The notes beneath the pieces are model-generated. The model was not told where the DNA came from, did not search any database, and was given only the letters and a program-made list of their open reading frames with translations. Source: a virus. From it: a stretch of DNA of 27,226 nucleotides. How positions within the stretch are numbered: position 1 is the stretch's first letter; each line of letters begins with the position of its first letter. Below are positions 15,001 through 23,292 of this stretch, one piece after another. The position numbers and the translations under genes were made by a program. The stretch lies in IMG/VR virus record IMGVR_UViG_3300021964_007824, positions 1 through 27,226 of that record; one strand, given 5' to 3'.

Positions 15001-17457
15001 ATCTCCGACTATTTGTTTATTTTTCTTATCGGTCTTATCAAACTTAGTGTCTGGAAGTGAGGGTATATCTTGATGTAATTGAGGTTCGTCAATTCGTTCT
15101 AGCTGATATTGAATAGCTTTTAACTCAGCAGATATTGGTCCTAGATCTGAAGGAAAAACTTTACCTTGCTCCTTTCTTTTTTTATATTCATTAAATAAAG
15201 CGGCTTTTCGAGCTTGTAATTCTTTTTTACTTAGCTCATTAACTATAGAGCCATCTGATAATACAAATCTTTGGTTAAGAGCAGACATAGTAAAAAAGCT
15301 TCCCTTATTTAAAGTATGTTCTTTAGTTATCTTAGAGTTATCAGGTTTGATTACTGTTTGACCATTTAAAACTTTAAGTCTGATTCTTAATGCATTAATT
15401 TTTAATATAAGATCTGAATAACCTAATTGGTCAGTTGCCCCTGCATCTTTCATAGCTTTAAGTTGACTTTCTAATTTAGGTAAAAGATTTTCTATTTCTT
15501 CTTTAGTAAAGCCTTTAGAATTAACGGTCTGATTAACATTTCCAGTATTAAAATCAATACCGTCATAAATACTTTGTTCATGATAATTCCCTTGATTAAG
15601 GATATGCTCTGATCCGTCTTCTAACTTAATTTTTTTAGTACCTAGTTCACTAATTGCTATTACAGTAGCTATAATAGGGTTACCAGCAAGATCATAAACA
15701 ATTATTTTATCTTTATTAATTTCTTCTTTTAAATCTAGTAAGTCTCTAACTTTAATAGGTTTAGTTGGAGTTCCCTCTACTAATATTTTTTTATGAGGCT
15801 GACCATTAGTGTCATAAACAGTTACTGTAGGTAAACCATCAGGATTAGAAGGGTCTGCTCTATCTTTAACGTTAGCCTCTTGTCGAGCAATATCTTGATC
15901 AACCCTTCTGTTAGTATCGTTTAGTTTACCTGCTTTCTCATCTTCAAGTCTCTTCTGTTCAATAGGAGTTGATCGAGTATCGTCAGCCCTCAAATACATT
16001 TTCTTTGTAAGTTGATTTTTACCTTGTCGATATATATTTCCTGCTGAACCATATGCCCCACCAAGAATTGCACCACCAATACCTGCGTTCATTAATCTAT
16101 TTTTTAATTCTTCATCAGTAAAGGTAGTATCTGATCCTGCTGTAACTGCTACTGCTTGAGTTAACTCTTGACCTATTTCAGTAAGCCCTTCTCTAGTCAT
16201 ACCTTTAGCAGCTGCTTTACCAAATGTTGCAGCTGATAGCTTAGCAAAATCTTTACCTAAAAATTTAACTTGTTCTTTAATTGCTCCCTTTAATTGTGCA
16301 TTTAATACAATTTCTGCTTGTTGAATTGTCATGCCTTTGTTGTTATTAACAATATGTTTTAAGGCTCTATTACGACCAGCTACAGAAAGTAAATCTACTG
16401 GTTGCATTAAACCTCTTAGACCTACTCTTTCTAAAGTAGCCTGTAATACTCCTGACATATTAGCTATTACAAATTGAGATAGACCTTTTTCGCCTTCCAT
16501 CTCATTCCAAGTATGACCAGCATACACCATAGTTTGAGGTATCTGAGACAGTATCATTCCTATTGCTGGAGTAGTAAGAGCTCCTAAAGGAATTGCTGCT
16601 GCTAATGATGAAAAACCTGCTATCATATATGGAGCTGCCATACCTGCAGTGTTCATAGCATATTGAAAACCATCGGTAATGCTGTCTACGTCTTTATAGT
16701 TAAGAAGCAACTGAGGTGCTTGCGACATTTCATCACGTATTCTTATGACATTTCTTTCACCGAAATTTTCAATCATCTCAATATCAGTCATCTGACCTAA
16801 AGCATCAATATATCCATATAATCCTTCAAATACTCCGTCAGCTCCAACTCCAAAACTTCTTGCACCTGAATTCCAAAATCCTAGAGGTTGATTATCGATT
16901 GTTTTAGAAGGATCACGAAAGGCAACCCCACTATGAATATTTTTATTATATTCTCTTTCATTAAGAGCTTTCTCTTTAAAACGAAGAGGGATAGTAGCCA
17001 TAGTATTACGGTACTCTTCACCTATCTTGTCATACGGAGTATTAGAGTTACCTAACAGGGCATTAGATAACTCCATGTCTCTTTGAGCTAATATATTTTC
17101 TTCTGAAGTAAAGGAATCTACGCTAGCTATTCCTTGTTTGTATAGTTCGGTAGCCGCATTTTCTCCTTTATTATTTATAAAGTCAATTATACGTCTTTCA
17201 CCTTTACTCTTATCAATCTCATCTGAATATTTGGCAAAGAAGTTTCCTGTAGAAAGAAGCTCGCCTACCTTCTTAGTTTGAAAGTCAGCTCCTATTTCTC
17301 CTCTCTGTACTATCCAATTACCATCTTTATCTTTTATGACTTTATCTGTTTCTAAACCATCGAAACCTCTTACTCGAAATCGTTCTCCATCTTTATTAAC
17401 TGCAGTATCTGAATCGATTAACGTTAAAGATTCTCCGTATTCATCTAAGATATTCAT
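12046..17457 (-). CDS. Giant internal virion (ejection) protein with N-terminal nuclease-like domain
   Basis: At 1803 aa this is the largest gene here and most likely the T7 gp16-type protein that is ejected and helps form the DNA channel. Residues about 11-135 read as a staphylococcal-nuclease-like domain: IDSDT (D15, D17, T18), FRVRGFDGLET (R28, D33, E36), R88/R89 in KGERRIIDF and YKQGIAS (106-112) line up with SNase residues 19-22, 34-44, 87 and 104-109. A long hydrophobic, Ala/Gly-rich stretch follows at about 265-315, with another at 457-473 (NAGIGGAILGGAYGSAG). The C-terminal third contains NERVQLPGASNRPLFF and a hydrophobic helix at about 1657-1668, a layout typical of the large ejection proteins of marine podoviruses and of phage polyvalent proteins. 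AAGGAG precedes the ATG and overlaps the upstream gene's end. Ejection role inferred from size, hydrophobicity and position. Confidence 0.82.
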   Translation of the reverse strand: MNILDEYGESLTLIDSDTAVNKDGERFRVRGFDGLETDKVIKDKDGNWIVQRGEIGADFQTKKVGELLSTGNFFAKYSDEIDKSKGERRIIDFINNKGENAATELYKQGIASVDSFTSEENILAQRDMELSNALLGNSNTPYDKIGEEYRNTMATIPLRFKEKALNEREYNKNIHSGVAFRDPSKTIDNQPLGFWNSGARSFGVGADGVFEGLYGYIDALGQMTDIEMIENFGERNVIRIRDEMSQAPQLLLNYKDVDSITDGFQYAMNTAGMAAPYMIAGFSSLAAAIPLGALTTPAIGMILSQIPQTMVYAGHTWNEMEGEKGLSQFVIANMSGVLQATLERVGLRGLMQPVDLLSVAGRNRALKHIVNNNKGMTIQQAEIVLNAQLKGAIKEQVKFLGKDFAKLSAATFGKAAAKGMTREGLTEIGQELTQAVAVTAGSDTTFTDEELKNRLMNAGIGGAILGGAYGSAGNIYRQGKNQLTKKMYLRADDTRSTPIEQKRLEDEKAGKLNDTNRRVDQDIARQEANVKDRADPSNPDGLPTVTVYDTNGQPHKKILVEGTPTKPIKVRDLLDLKEEINKDKIIVYDLAGNPIIATVIAISELGTKKIKLEDGSEHILNQGNYHEQSIYDGIDFNTGNVNQTVNSKGFTKEEIENLLPKLESQLKAMKDAGATDQLGYSDLILKINALRIRLKVLNGQTVIKPDNSKITKEHTLNKGSFFTMSALNQRFVLSDGSIVNELSKKELQARKAALFNEYKKRKEQGKVFPSDLGPISAELKAIQYQLERIDEPQLHQDIPSLPDTKFDKTDKKNKQIVGDLAREHEDTDRGTYNFIANSDGLKDFVVNATTNVAKLFRAVENYMLDHKKLVTSDIALKIWSRIAGLTSAAYLTGRNFVEYARDIVSDLKSYVDENDIAMDLTGDTLTASSAVDISKELIEFGKSGNFKAIKAILFATTIHDLDVLASRERRSITGPNLLKLYQELNRTVPRNKDEEADLERRIRVIEEHLADKFGIQTYEITDVIDYINNNSEVVNELDSNNRPTGKTQRVITDKFKLLKKIIKDKKTGNYITSKDSITSEAEFDRMTKLFIAASKIKASYDKSFQLYAEQVRKERNQNINDEYDPDYWWTNQGFDWKKVKRNPVKFKKWLIGTKNITKEEAERMYITISREGTSSINEEFSLVDGKPYQNFSFNPKFKMLYNKKGFEEFSSQNLFEALNRNQIEISKFVSSAEYFGDGGWKLNQLFDDLKKETQAGLNNLDEKDIRQFAYYTKAIIDSAHGNFNRIASNEWAAVNRYLTSWTIFSGLPLAAIASIPETAMVYFNLKDDQEFKRATDIMVKDLASIFNKALKADVKNTEKLLKQIGLATDQNTVVDRYATGERDIAFLRAHEAFFKGVGIQKITQFQRRLNAAIGLDFIKSNFSILRLAPRRYNQITGDRNAFDFDKFTERERLTYNQLKELGIDVESVDQYVSGIDELLRDSLFDLSDNTFENRQSPLDILFDVTTKVKPRVGKEFETMPVYDKEGKAINQLKGISPREQLLRTIARGEFKSRTRSYQDGTIERVKNKLRINEQKLVDRVQELAASLDDEIETGIYRFVNERVQLPGASNRPLFFQDPHYQLLTQFNGFLSTFTANIVPKLWNRNLRKGNTKVKYDTFALMIFMIGLGGASQYLKDLIKFLEPSPYLDGPRYVQRAIYASGILGQYERVLDFAVPLYPDRDTGLDNLSRAILGEAGPAARNIQNVFTGMGQLIEGETERAINSFGKTLPGVAPVPVARKGISDAFHLKNPLNEDLSEYLFGKQ

Positions 17458-17460
17458 ATA

Positions 17461-20400
17461 TTACTCCTTCTCTAAGGCTGATATTATTTTAAGAGCATCA
17501 GGGTCATTCTTAACAACTTGATTAACCCAATTTATAAAGTCATTCATGCCTTTAGTTTTAGTTCCAATAAAATTTTTCCTAAGACCTTTTTCTTCTAAGG
17601 CTTTATCAGACATTTTTGAATATTTATTCCATATTGTTTTTAATTGATTTTGAAAATTTTCTGCTACCTTTACTAGCTTATTTTCATCTACATCATTTAA
17701 CTTTAGCATATCGAATAAACTGTTTTGGACTTCTTGTAATCTTTCTGCACTAGTATCTTTTACTAAATCAGGAGTCCAAATACCTCCAGTCCTAAAGGTA
17801 ATCATTCGCTTATTAAAGAATTCTTTTAGTGAACTAGGTTTGTCAGCTCCTGTTTCACCTTTTAAATAACGTCTATAAGCTTCGTAATAGTCGCCCATCG
17901 CTGCTTCTAGCTCTGAAATTATTTCTGCTCTTGCAACTGTATCCTTTTTAAACTTTTGATTTTTCATCTCATTTCTTAATAAAGATTCAGCTTGATTAGA
18001 TACCTTTCGTATTTCAGATTGATTTATTTGTTTCTCTTCATCAATATCTTTATTAACAAGAGCTAAATAATCTTTTGAAGCTTTAGCAAAATTATCTTTA
18101 ATGGTAGTTGAATCATGTATCTTAGGATCAAGAGTATCTAGTCTTCCAGCCACTTGAGGATACGGTATTAACTTACCCTCTATTCTAGCTGCTGTTGTTC
18201 CATCTGCCATCTCAAACATTTGAACAACCTTTTGAGTGTTTCTATCAAACATTGGTGTCAATGGTTTTTTAATAGATGAACCTTTCTTAACTAATTCACT
18301 ACGATCTCCATTAATTAAAAACCTTTGAATAGAAGACTGTTCATAGTTATCAGTAGCGGCTTTACTATTAGCCCATTTTTTATTAGCATCCATTTGAGCA
18401 TCTATACGCTTAAGATAATTTTTACCTACATAATTAACAGAGCTACCATGCTCATAGCCTAATGCTCTTGAACCTAAATAAGCTAAAGCTGCTCTAGTTA
18501 ACTCTTGAGTATCAAAGAATTGAGAGAAAAAACCTTTAATATAATCATACGTTGTAGGATCTTCTTTAGCCTTCTTTGCACCTAACTCTGTTACTATTTT
18601 TGTATTCTCTTTAACTGCAGGCGAATCATTAGTTTGTGTTACTAGACTATTCACTATTTGTTTTAATTCAGGAGAGGTATTATTAACACTTCCAGGAATT
18701 AAACTTTGTTTTAGTTTTTCCTTCTCATCTTCTAATGCTTTTACTAAAGTAGAGTTATTATTTTTCTTAGCCTCTTCTATTTTAGCATCTAACTCTTTTG
18801 TTTTATTTGTAACAATTCCAGACTTTTCAATAAACTCTGCTTTTTTATCTGATGCTTCCTTATCTGCTATGTATTTTTTATAAGCCTTATCTTGTTTAAC
18901 TGCTTGATTATAGTCTTCCATATAAAAGTTATAAGATTTTTCATTGCCATCCTTAGCAAATTTCTCTGCTAACTTTTTAGGAATATCTTCAGATACTCTA
19001 TTAGGATTAACAGGTTGAACTGCTCCTGTTGAATCAAGTATAATATCATCATCAACTCCTAATTCAAATCTTTTAATCTCAACTGGATTCATTCCAGAAT
19101 ACATGTCTTGATCCACTGGTTCTGGAATCTCATTATCACCAGTACTAGCTTGAGCCGACATAAATCCACTTTCTATAGGTGTACTGTCATACACGGCTGG
19201 TCTAGGTTCAGGCATAGGGATTTCACCCATTATTGCATTCACTTTACTAGCATACTCCTGACCACGAGGACCGAGTTTCTCTTGTCCAGATCTAGCTTTG
19301 AGAACATTGCTAAGACCTGAATGGTATGCAGTAATTATTTCGTCTCTACTTAAATGAGGATTTCTATCAGCTAACTTTTGCATATATCTTTTAGCAAAAT
19401 CCTTAGCTAATACTGGATTTTTAAGATCTTCAAGAGCTATAGGCTTAACTCCATATCCAGGATTTTGTGCTGTAGATGGTAATATTTGCATTGGACCGAT
19501 AGCACCTGCTTCAGACTCTGCATTTACATCCCCTCCAGATTCAACTTGCATCATAGCATTAACAATGTCGTCTGTAATCGTGACTCCTCCTTCATTAAAA
19601 TATTTAGGAGGTTTACCTAAATAAACTGAGTCATGCATATCTGAAGCTTGATCCATAAAATTTTGTACAAGATCAGTAGAACGAGGTGTACCCTCTGCAT
19701 TGTATTTAGGGATTTGTGATACTGTAGATCCAGAAGAACCACCTATTAAAGAGTTTTGGGTTGGTTGCAAAGCACTTACCGCTTGATCTGAACTTAAATT
19801 AAGATTATCTTCAAGAGCAGTCATCATCTGATTATTAGGCAGCCCCATATCTTTCATTTTTTCTACTTCGCCTTTAACAAGGTCATTATTAATTGGCTGA
19901 TAAAGTTTACTAACTTGATAAGGTCTACCATAGTAATCTGTATAAGTGTTTTTACTTCCATAATTTATTTGATTTTCACCAATAACACCTCCTTCTTGTA
20001 GATAAGAACCATCATCTCTGAAGTTCATTAAGTTTTGACTGTTAAGTCTTGCATAATAGTCTGCTTCAGTGGGTGTTTTAAACCTCATATCTGGTTGCGG
20101 TATTTGACCTTGATATAACATCTGCTCTATTTGCTGTGGAGTATATTGTATACCGTTATATATACTAGGTACATGACCATAGCCATGTGTATTATCTCCA
20201 ACAGTAATTCTTTGCTCAGATACTTTATATCCATCAGGTGTTTCATAGACTTTTTTATCGGTAACTGTTCTCATACCAGTGTCTTTACCTGCCGATTTCC
20301 CTTCTACCTTAGAACCCTCTGCATTATAACTAGGTATTGGTCCACCTTGTTTCTTTTGAATAGCACGACCCATATCATTAATATCATCTAATAGGGGCTG

Positions 20401-20592
20401 AACCCCAGGAAGTCTAGATGCCTCTGCGTTAATTACATTTTCTCCTGGAGTTAACCATGCAGGTACTGTATCAGTTCCTCTTGGCTCTCCAGGGTGATCT
20501 GGCTTAGGTACTTCGTTCATAGAAGGTACATTAAATTCATAAGAAAACATATTACCATGGCGGTCTTTCTGTGTAAACTTTTTTAGTTGCAT
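17461..20592 (-). CDS. Internal virion protein with lytic transglycosylase (SLT) domain
   Basis: A 1043-aa virion protein expected to cut peptidoglycan locally during DNA entry. The SLT domain lies at about 338-450: catalytic Glu351 in MQVESGG, then NAESEAGAIGPMQILPSTA and ITAYHSG, the classic goose-lysozyme-like pattern. In T7 the SLT domain is at the N-terminus of gp16; here it is in its own large protein next to the giant gp16-like protein. The N-terminus has GTDTVPAWLTPGENVINAEA (39-58), a motif seen in tape-measure and other virion proteins. Repeated Y/F-N-x-x-G elements occur at 89, 297 and 332. Residues about 540-680 and 850-1043 are highly charged and helical or coiled coil. The ATG overlaps the previous stop (TAATG) and has AAGGAG upstream. 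Confidence 0.9.
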   Translation of the reverse strand: MQLKKFTQKDRHGNMFSYEFNVPSMNEVPKPDHPGEPRGTDTVPAWLTPGENVINAEASRLPGVQPLLDDINDMGRAIQKKQGGPIPSYNAEGSKVEGKSAGKDTGMRTVTDKKVYETPDGYKVSEQRITVGDNTHGYGHVPSIYNGIQYTPQQIEQMLYQGQIPQPDMRFKTPTEADYYARLNSQNLMNFRDDGSYLQEGGVIGENQINYGSKNTYTDYYGRPYQVSKLYQPINNDLVKGEVEKMKDMGLPNNQMMTALEDNLNLSSDQAVSALQPTQNSLIGGSSGSTVSQIPKYNAEGTPRSTDLVQNFMDQASDMHDSVYLGKPPKYFNEGGVTITDDIVNAMMQVESGGDVNAESEAGAIGPMQILPSTAQNPGYGVKPIALEDLKNPVLAKDFAKRYMQKLADRNPHLSRDEIITAYHSGLSNVLKARSGQEKLGPRGQEYASKVNAIMGEIPMPEPRPAVYDSTPIESGFMSAQASTGDNEIPEPVDQDMYSGMNPVEIKRFELGVDDDIILDSTGAVQPVNPNRVSEDIPKKLAEKFAKDGNEKSYNFYMEDYNQAVKQDKAYKKYIADKEASDKKAEFIEKSGIVTNKTKELDAKIEEAKKNNNSTLVKALEDEKEKLKQSLIPGSVNNTSPELKQIVNSLVTQTNDSPAVKENTKIVTELGAKKAKEDPTTYDYIKGFFSQFFDTQELTRAALAYLGSRALGYEHGSSVNYVGKNYLKRIDAQMDANKKWANSKAATDNYEQSSIQRFLINGDRSELVKKGSSIKKPLTPMFDRNTQKVVQMFEMADGTTAARIEGKLIPYPQVAGRLDTLDPKIHDSTTIKDNFAKASKDYLALVNKDIDEEKQINQSEIRKVSNQAESLLRNEMKNQKFKKDTVARAEIISELEAAMGDYYEAYRRYLKGETGADKPSSLKEFFNKRMITFRTGGIWTPDLVKDTSAERLQEVQNSLFDMLKLNDVDENKLVKVAENFQNQLKTIWNKYSKMSDKALEEKGLRKNFIGTKTKGMNDFINWVNQVVKNDPDALKIISALEKE

Positions 20593-21842
20593 TAATCTTC
20601 TCCTTTTAAGATTTTAACCTCTGATTGTAATGCTGTTACTTGTGAAGATAACTCTTTAACTGCATTTACTAAATGCCAAGTCATATTTTCTGGATTAACA
20701 CTTAGAATTCCGTTGCTCTCTTCGTTAACCATATCTGGTAAGATAGCTTGTATTTCTTGTGCTATAACACCCAATTGAACCCCATCTCTATGGACAACAA
20801 CAGATTCAGGATTATTAAAATCAGTGAGTTCATCTTCAGTTTTATATTCAAAGTTTTTAACTTGAACTTTGTTTATAGCATCGAGACCAACTGTATTATC
20901 TTCTATGTTTTTCTTAACCCTCTCATCTGACCAGCCTTTCCAGAACTTAAGCTTATGATAGGAATTCTTTTTTCGTTGTTCTTCTGCTGCTCGTGCTCGT
21001 GCCGCTGCTGCCGCCGCATCCGCTGCTGCCTTTTCCTTAGCTAATCTTTCAGCTTCTAGTCTCTCAGCTTCTATTTTAGCTAATCGTTCAGCTTCTAGTC
21101 TTTCAGCTTCTATCCTAGCCGCTTCTCTTTCTTCGGCAGTTGTTCCTTCTCTAAATCCAGCATCTTCTAAGCCCATAAGATCTCTTATTGATTGATCTCG
21201 AAGGAATTCCTTTCTTCTTTCTGAATCTGTAACGCTTTCTTTATTTTGGTCTGCAATAAGTTGGGTAAGATCTACTTCTGTTCCTAAATTAGGTTGATTA
21301 GTGCTATCAGTAGAACTAAGCGGAGCTGGCTTTGGACGTTTTACTATATCTAGGGAAGAGCTTGGTTGTATTCCAGTGATTCCGCCTACAGCATTATCTG
21401 TAAATCTATTTCCTAATTTACCTCCAGCCGATTCAGAAGGCTTTATTCCTTCAAAGGATTCTCTTATATTGGCTAGCGTATCTTGTAGTGTTGCATTAAA
21501 ATTTTTAATCGGAGATCCTTTTGTACTTTTTGAATTAGAGGCTAATGGATCAGCCATAGCTATATTACCTAAGGTGTTAGCCGAACCCATCTGTGTAGAT
21601 CCAGATGTTTTTGCAGGAGCTGATCCTGCTGTTGTTAATGCAGAAGCATTAGTATTGCCCATGTCAGTAATCTTAATTGGTGTTGACGTAGTTGATAGAG
21701 GTGAATAGTCACTTTGAGCTCCTGAAAGCGGTCCTAGCCCATAATAAGAAACAGGACTGGCTATGACATCTTTATCTTGGTCCTCATCCTCGTTGAGAAG
21801 GCTAGATTCAATGAAATCACCTCGTGCTAGATATCTGTTCAT
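20592..21842 (-). CDS. Virion protein with coiled coil and C-terminal peptidase S74 chaperone domain
   Basis: A 416-aa protein in three parts. Residues 1-235 are Ser/Thr/Gly/Asn-rich and look disordered. Residues 236-292 are a long Glu/Arg/Ala coiled coil with a perfect tandem repeat of IEAERLEAERLAK. Residues about 305-416 are an intramolecular chaperone (peptidase S74) domain: SDERVKKNI carries the Ser305/Lys310 dyad, followed by NFEYK, GVIAQEIQAILPDMV and a final helix ending in LVNAVKELSSQV. In tailspikes and fibres this domain trimerises the protein and then cuts itself off just before the Ser. Here it would cut after Trp304 and leave a trimeric coiled-coil protein. It sits among internal virion genes rather than with a clear fibre gene, so it may be a short fibre or an internal trimeric component. 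The start overlaps the previous stop (ATGA). Confidence 0.88.
   Translation of the reverse strand: MNRYLARGDFIESSLLNEDEDQDKDVIASPVSYYGLGPLSGAQSDYSPLSTTSTPIKITDMGNTNASALTTAGSAPAKTSGSTQMGSANTLGNIAMADPLASNSKSTKGSPIKNFNATLQDTLANIRESFEGIKPSESAGGKLGNRFTDNAVGGITGIQPSSSLDIVKRPKPAPLSSTDSTNQPNLGTEVDLTQLIADQNKESVTDSERRKEFLRDQSIRDLMGLEDAGFREGTTAEEREAARIEAERLEAERLAKIEAERLEAERLAKEKAAADAAAAAARARAAEEQRKKNSYHKLKFWKGWSDERVKKNIEDNTVGLDAINKVQVKNFEYKTEDELTDFNNPESVVVHRDGVQLGVIAQEIQAILPDMVNEESNGILSVNPENMTWHLVNAVKELSSQVTALQSEVKILKGED
21037..21114 (-). repeat. 39-bp tandem duplication in the coiled-coil region
   Basis: Two adjacent 39-bp units (21037-21075 and 21076-21114) encode identical 13-residue blocks IEAERLEAERLAK with about three synonymous base differences. 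The unchanged protein and diverged DNA suggest selection on the coiled coil, or an older duplication. Each block also contains the inner half-repeat EAERL twice. Confidence 0.85.
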
Positions 21843-22642
21843 TTCATTTCTCCGTATTCAGGTCTTATCATTCCTAATAAATTATTTTGTTGTAAAGGAC
21901 CACCTTGAGATTTATATTGTGGTATTTCCTCACTATAAGGAGGTACTATAGGATCATACCCCTCTGAAATCATAGAAGCATCATTGGGATTATTATATAA
22001 GTACATTTCAGTAGCACTAGGTCTTGGTGTTGGCATAGCCATTTCTAAGAGTAATTCTTCGGGATCTGGAAAGTTTATGGCTGGTTGATTATTCATCAAT
22101 GCCATTGCCTGTTCTTTTGACATTGTACCTTGTGCATTATACTGAGGTGCTAATGGTCCAACCTGTCCACCCTGATTAAACAATCCAAGTGCTTTGCCAG
22201 CAATAAGACCTGCACCGATATACGGAACTGCTGTTCCTAATGCTGCCATACCTGCACCCATGCCTGCACCTGTTGCACCTGTAGCTGCTAAAGACGGAGC
22301 TAATGATTGTCCAGCTAGGGCAATTTCCGCACCACCCATACCCATAGTTGCTGGGGCTGATGCTAAAGCAGCATTAGTGGCTGCTTGACCTGCTACTGCA
22401 CCAGCACCAGCTGATCCTGCAGGATTAATTGCATTAATCATTTTTTGCATATAAGGTTTTGCACCTGAAGTAATCATTTCTTGTCCAGTATTTAATGTAC
22501 CTTCCATAGCTCTTTTCTTAGCCATATCACCCATTTGCCCAGCGATTCCTTTTTCTGGTTGAGGAACATTAGCAATCTGTGCCTGATATTGTTTCATTCT
22601 CATTTTTTCTTCTTCATTTGGACTTGCTATTTGAATTTCCAT
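21839..22642 (-). CDS. Ala/Gly-rich internal virion protein (putative membrane-inserting)
   Basis: A 267-aa protein whose middle (about 73-153) is extremely rich in Ala, Gly and Met with small-residue spacing (GATGAGMGAGMAALGTAVPY then IGAGLIAGKALGLF), the pattern of membrane-inserting or pore segments. The C-terminal third is Pro-rich and contains Y/F-N-x-x-G elements (FNQGG 155-159, YNAQG 168-172, YKSQGG 243-248) and MPTPRPS (203-209), which also occur in the 1043-aa protein. It lies between the gp14-like and S74 proteins. A gp14/gp15-like role in the ejection apparatus is inferred from position. The start overlaps the upstream stop (TAATG), with GGAGGT in front. Confidence 0.75.
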   Translation of the reverse strand: MEIQIASPNEEEKMRMKQYQAQIANVPQPEKGIAGQMGDMAKKRAMEGTLNTGQEMITSGAKPYMQKMINAINPAGSAGAGAVAGQAATNAALASAPATMGMGGAEIALAGQSLAPSLAATGATGAGMGAGMAALGTAVPYIGAGLIAGKALGLFNQGGQVGPLAPQYNAQGTMSKEQAMALMNNQPAINFPDPEELLLEMAMPTPRPSATEMYLYNNPNDASMISEGYDPIVPPYSEEIPQYKSQGGPLQQNNLLGMIRPEYGEMK

Positions 22643-23292
22643 TATTTACCTCCGCCTGAAGATGTTTGAGTATTGGTTTGAGGAGCACCAGATAGATATC
22701 CAAAATATCTTTGAGCACTGGTATGAGGAGCATCTAGCCTTTCTTGATTGTACTTTTGTTTTGTTGTTCCTACTTTTCCAAGATCACCAATTCCTTCTTC
22801 CATCATTCTTAACCGATCCATTTGTTGTTCTCTTGATCTGTTAGCTAGTGCAGATTCTCTAGCCATCATAGCTCGTCTAGAACCGAAAGTACCTTTCCTA
22901 TAAGAAGAAAAATCTTGTTTTCCAGCAAGGTCTTCTAAAGCTCTTCTATTTGCAGACTCCATATTGTATGCTCCTCTTCCTGATATTTTATCATAAGCAG
23001 CCTGTTTTTGTGAGTCAAGAGCTTCTTGTTGTTCAGGAGTTAACGCAGCTAGTATTGAGTCTGGACCTCCAGCAACTTCACTTTCGTAACGACCAGTAAC
23101 ATCTTTAAGTACTCTTTCTAAATAAGGTTTAAACTCTTCGTCAATTCCTGATTTAGTTACAGTAGTTGTTCCTCCTCCTCCGCCTTTCATGCATATATTC
23201 ATATTTATTTTATTAGCAAGAGATTTAGGTAATCCTGTAGTATCTCTTTGCATATCATATATACCTAGATTAGGTTCATAATCATCATTCAT
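22642..23292 (-). CDS. Internal virion protein, T7 gp14-like
   Basis: A 216-aa protein with a Gly-rich N-terminal stretch (KGGGGGTTTVTKSGIDEE, 36-53) followed by a helical region (FKPYLERVLKDVTGRYESE), an Arg/Met-rich helical stretch (about 135-170) and a flexible Gly/Ser/Thr tail. The Gly-rich block followed by a PYL helix is a recurring layout in podovirus gp14-like internal proteins. In T7 gp14 is ejected first and sits in the outer membrane. Gene order (nozzle, gp13 position, this gene) agrees. AGGAG lies 7 nt before the ATG, which overlaps the end of the GNAT-like gene. The assignment rests on layout and synteny rather than clear motifs. Confidence 0.68.
   Translation of the reverse strand: MNDDYEPNLGIYDMQRDTTGLPKSLANKINMNICMKGGGGGTTTVTKSGIDEEFKPYLERVLKDVTGRYESEVAGGPDSILAALTPEQQEALDSQKQAAYDKISGRGAYNMESANRRALEDLAGKQDFSSYRKGTFGSRRAMMARESALANRSREQQMDRLRMMEEGIGDLGKVGTTKQKYNQERLDAPHTSAQRYFGYLSGAPQTNTQTSSGGGK

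Noticed and set aside
21301-21708. 135-aa rightward frame opposite the S74 protein gene
   Set aside because: Antisense to a well-supported gene with overlapping neighbours, no ribosome binding site pattern, composition a mirror of the real gene.
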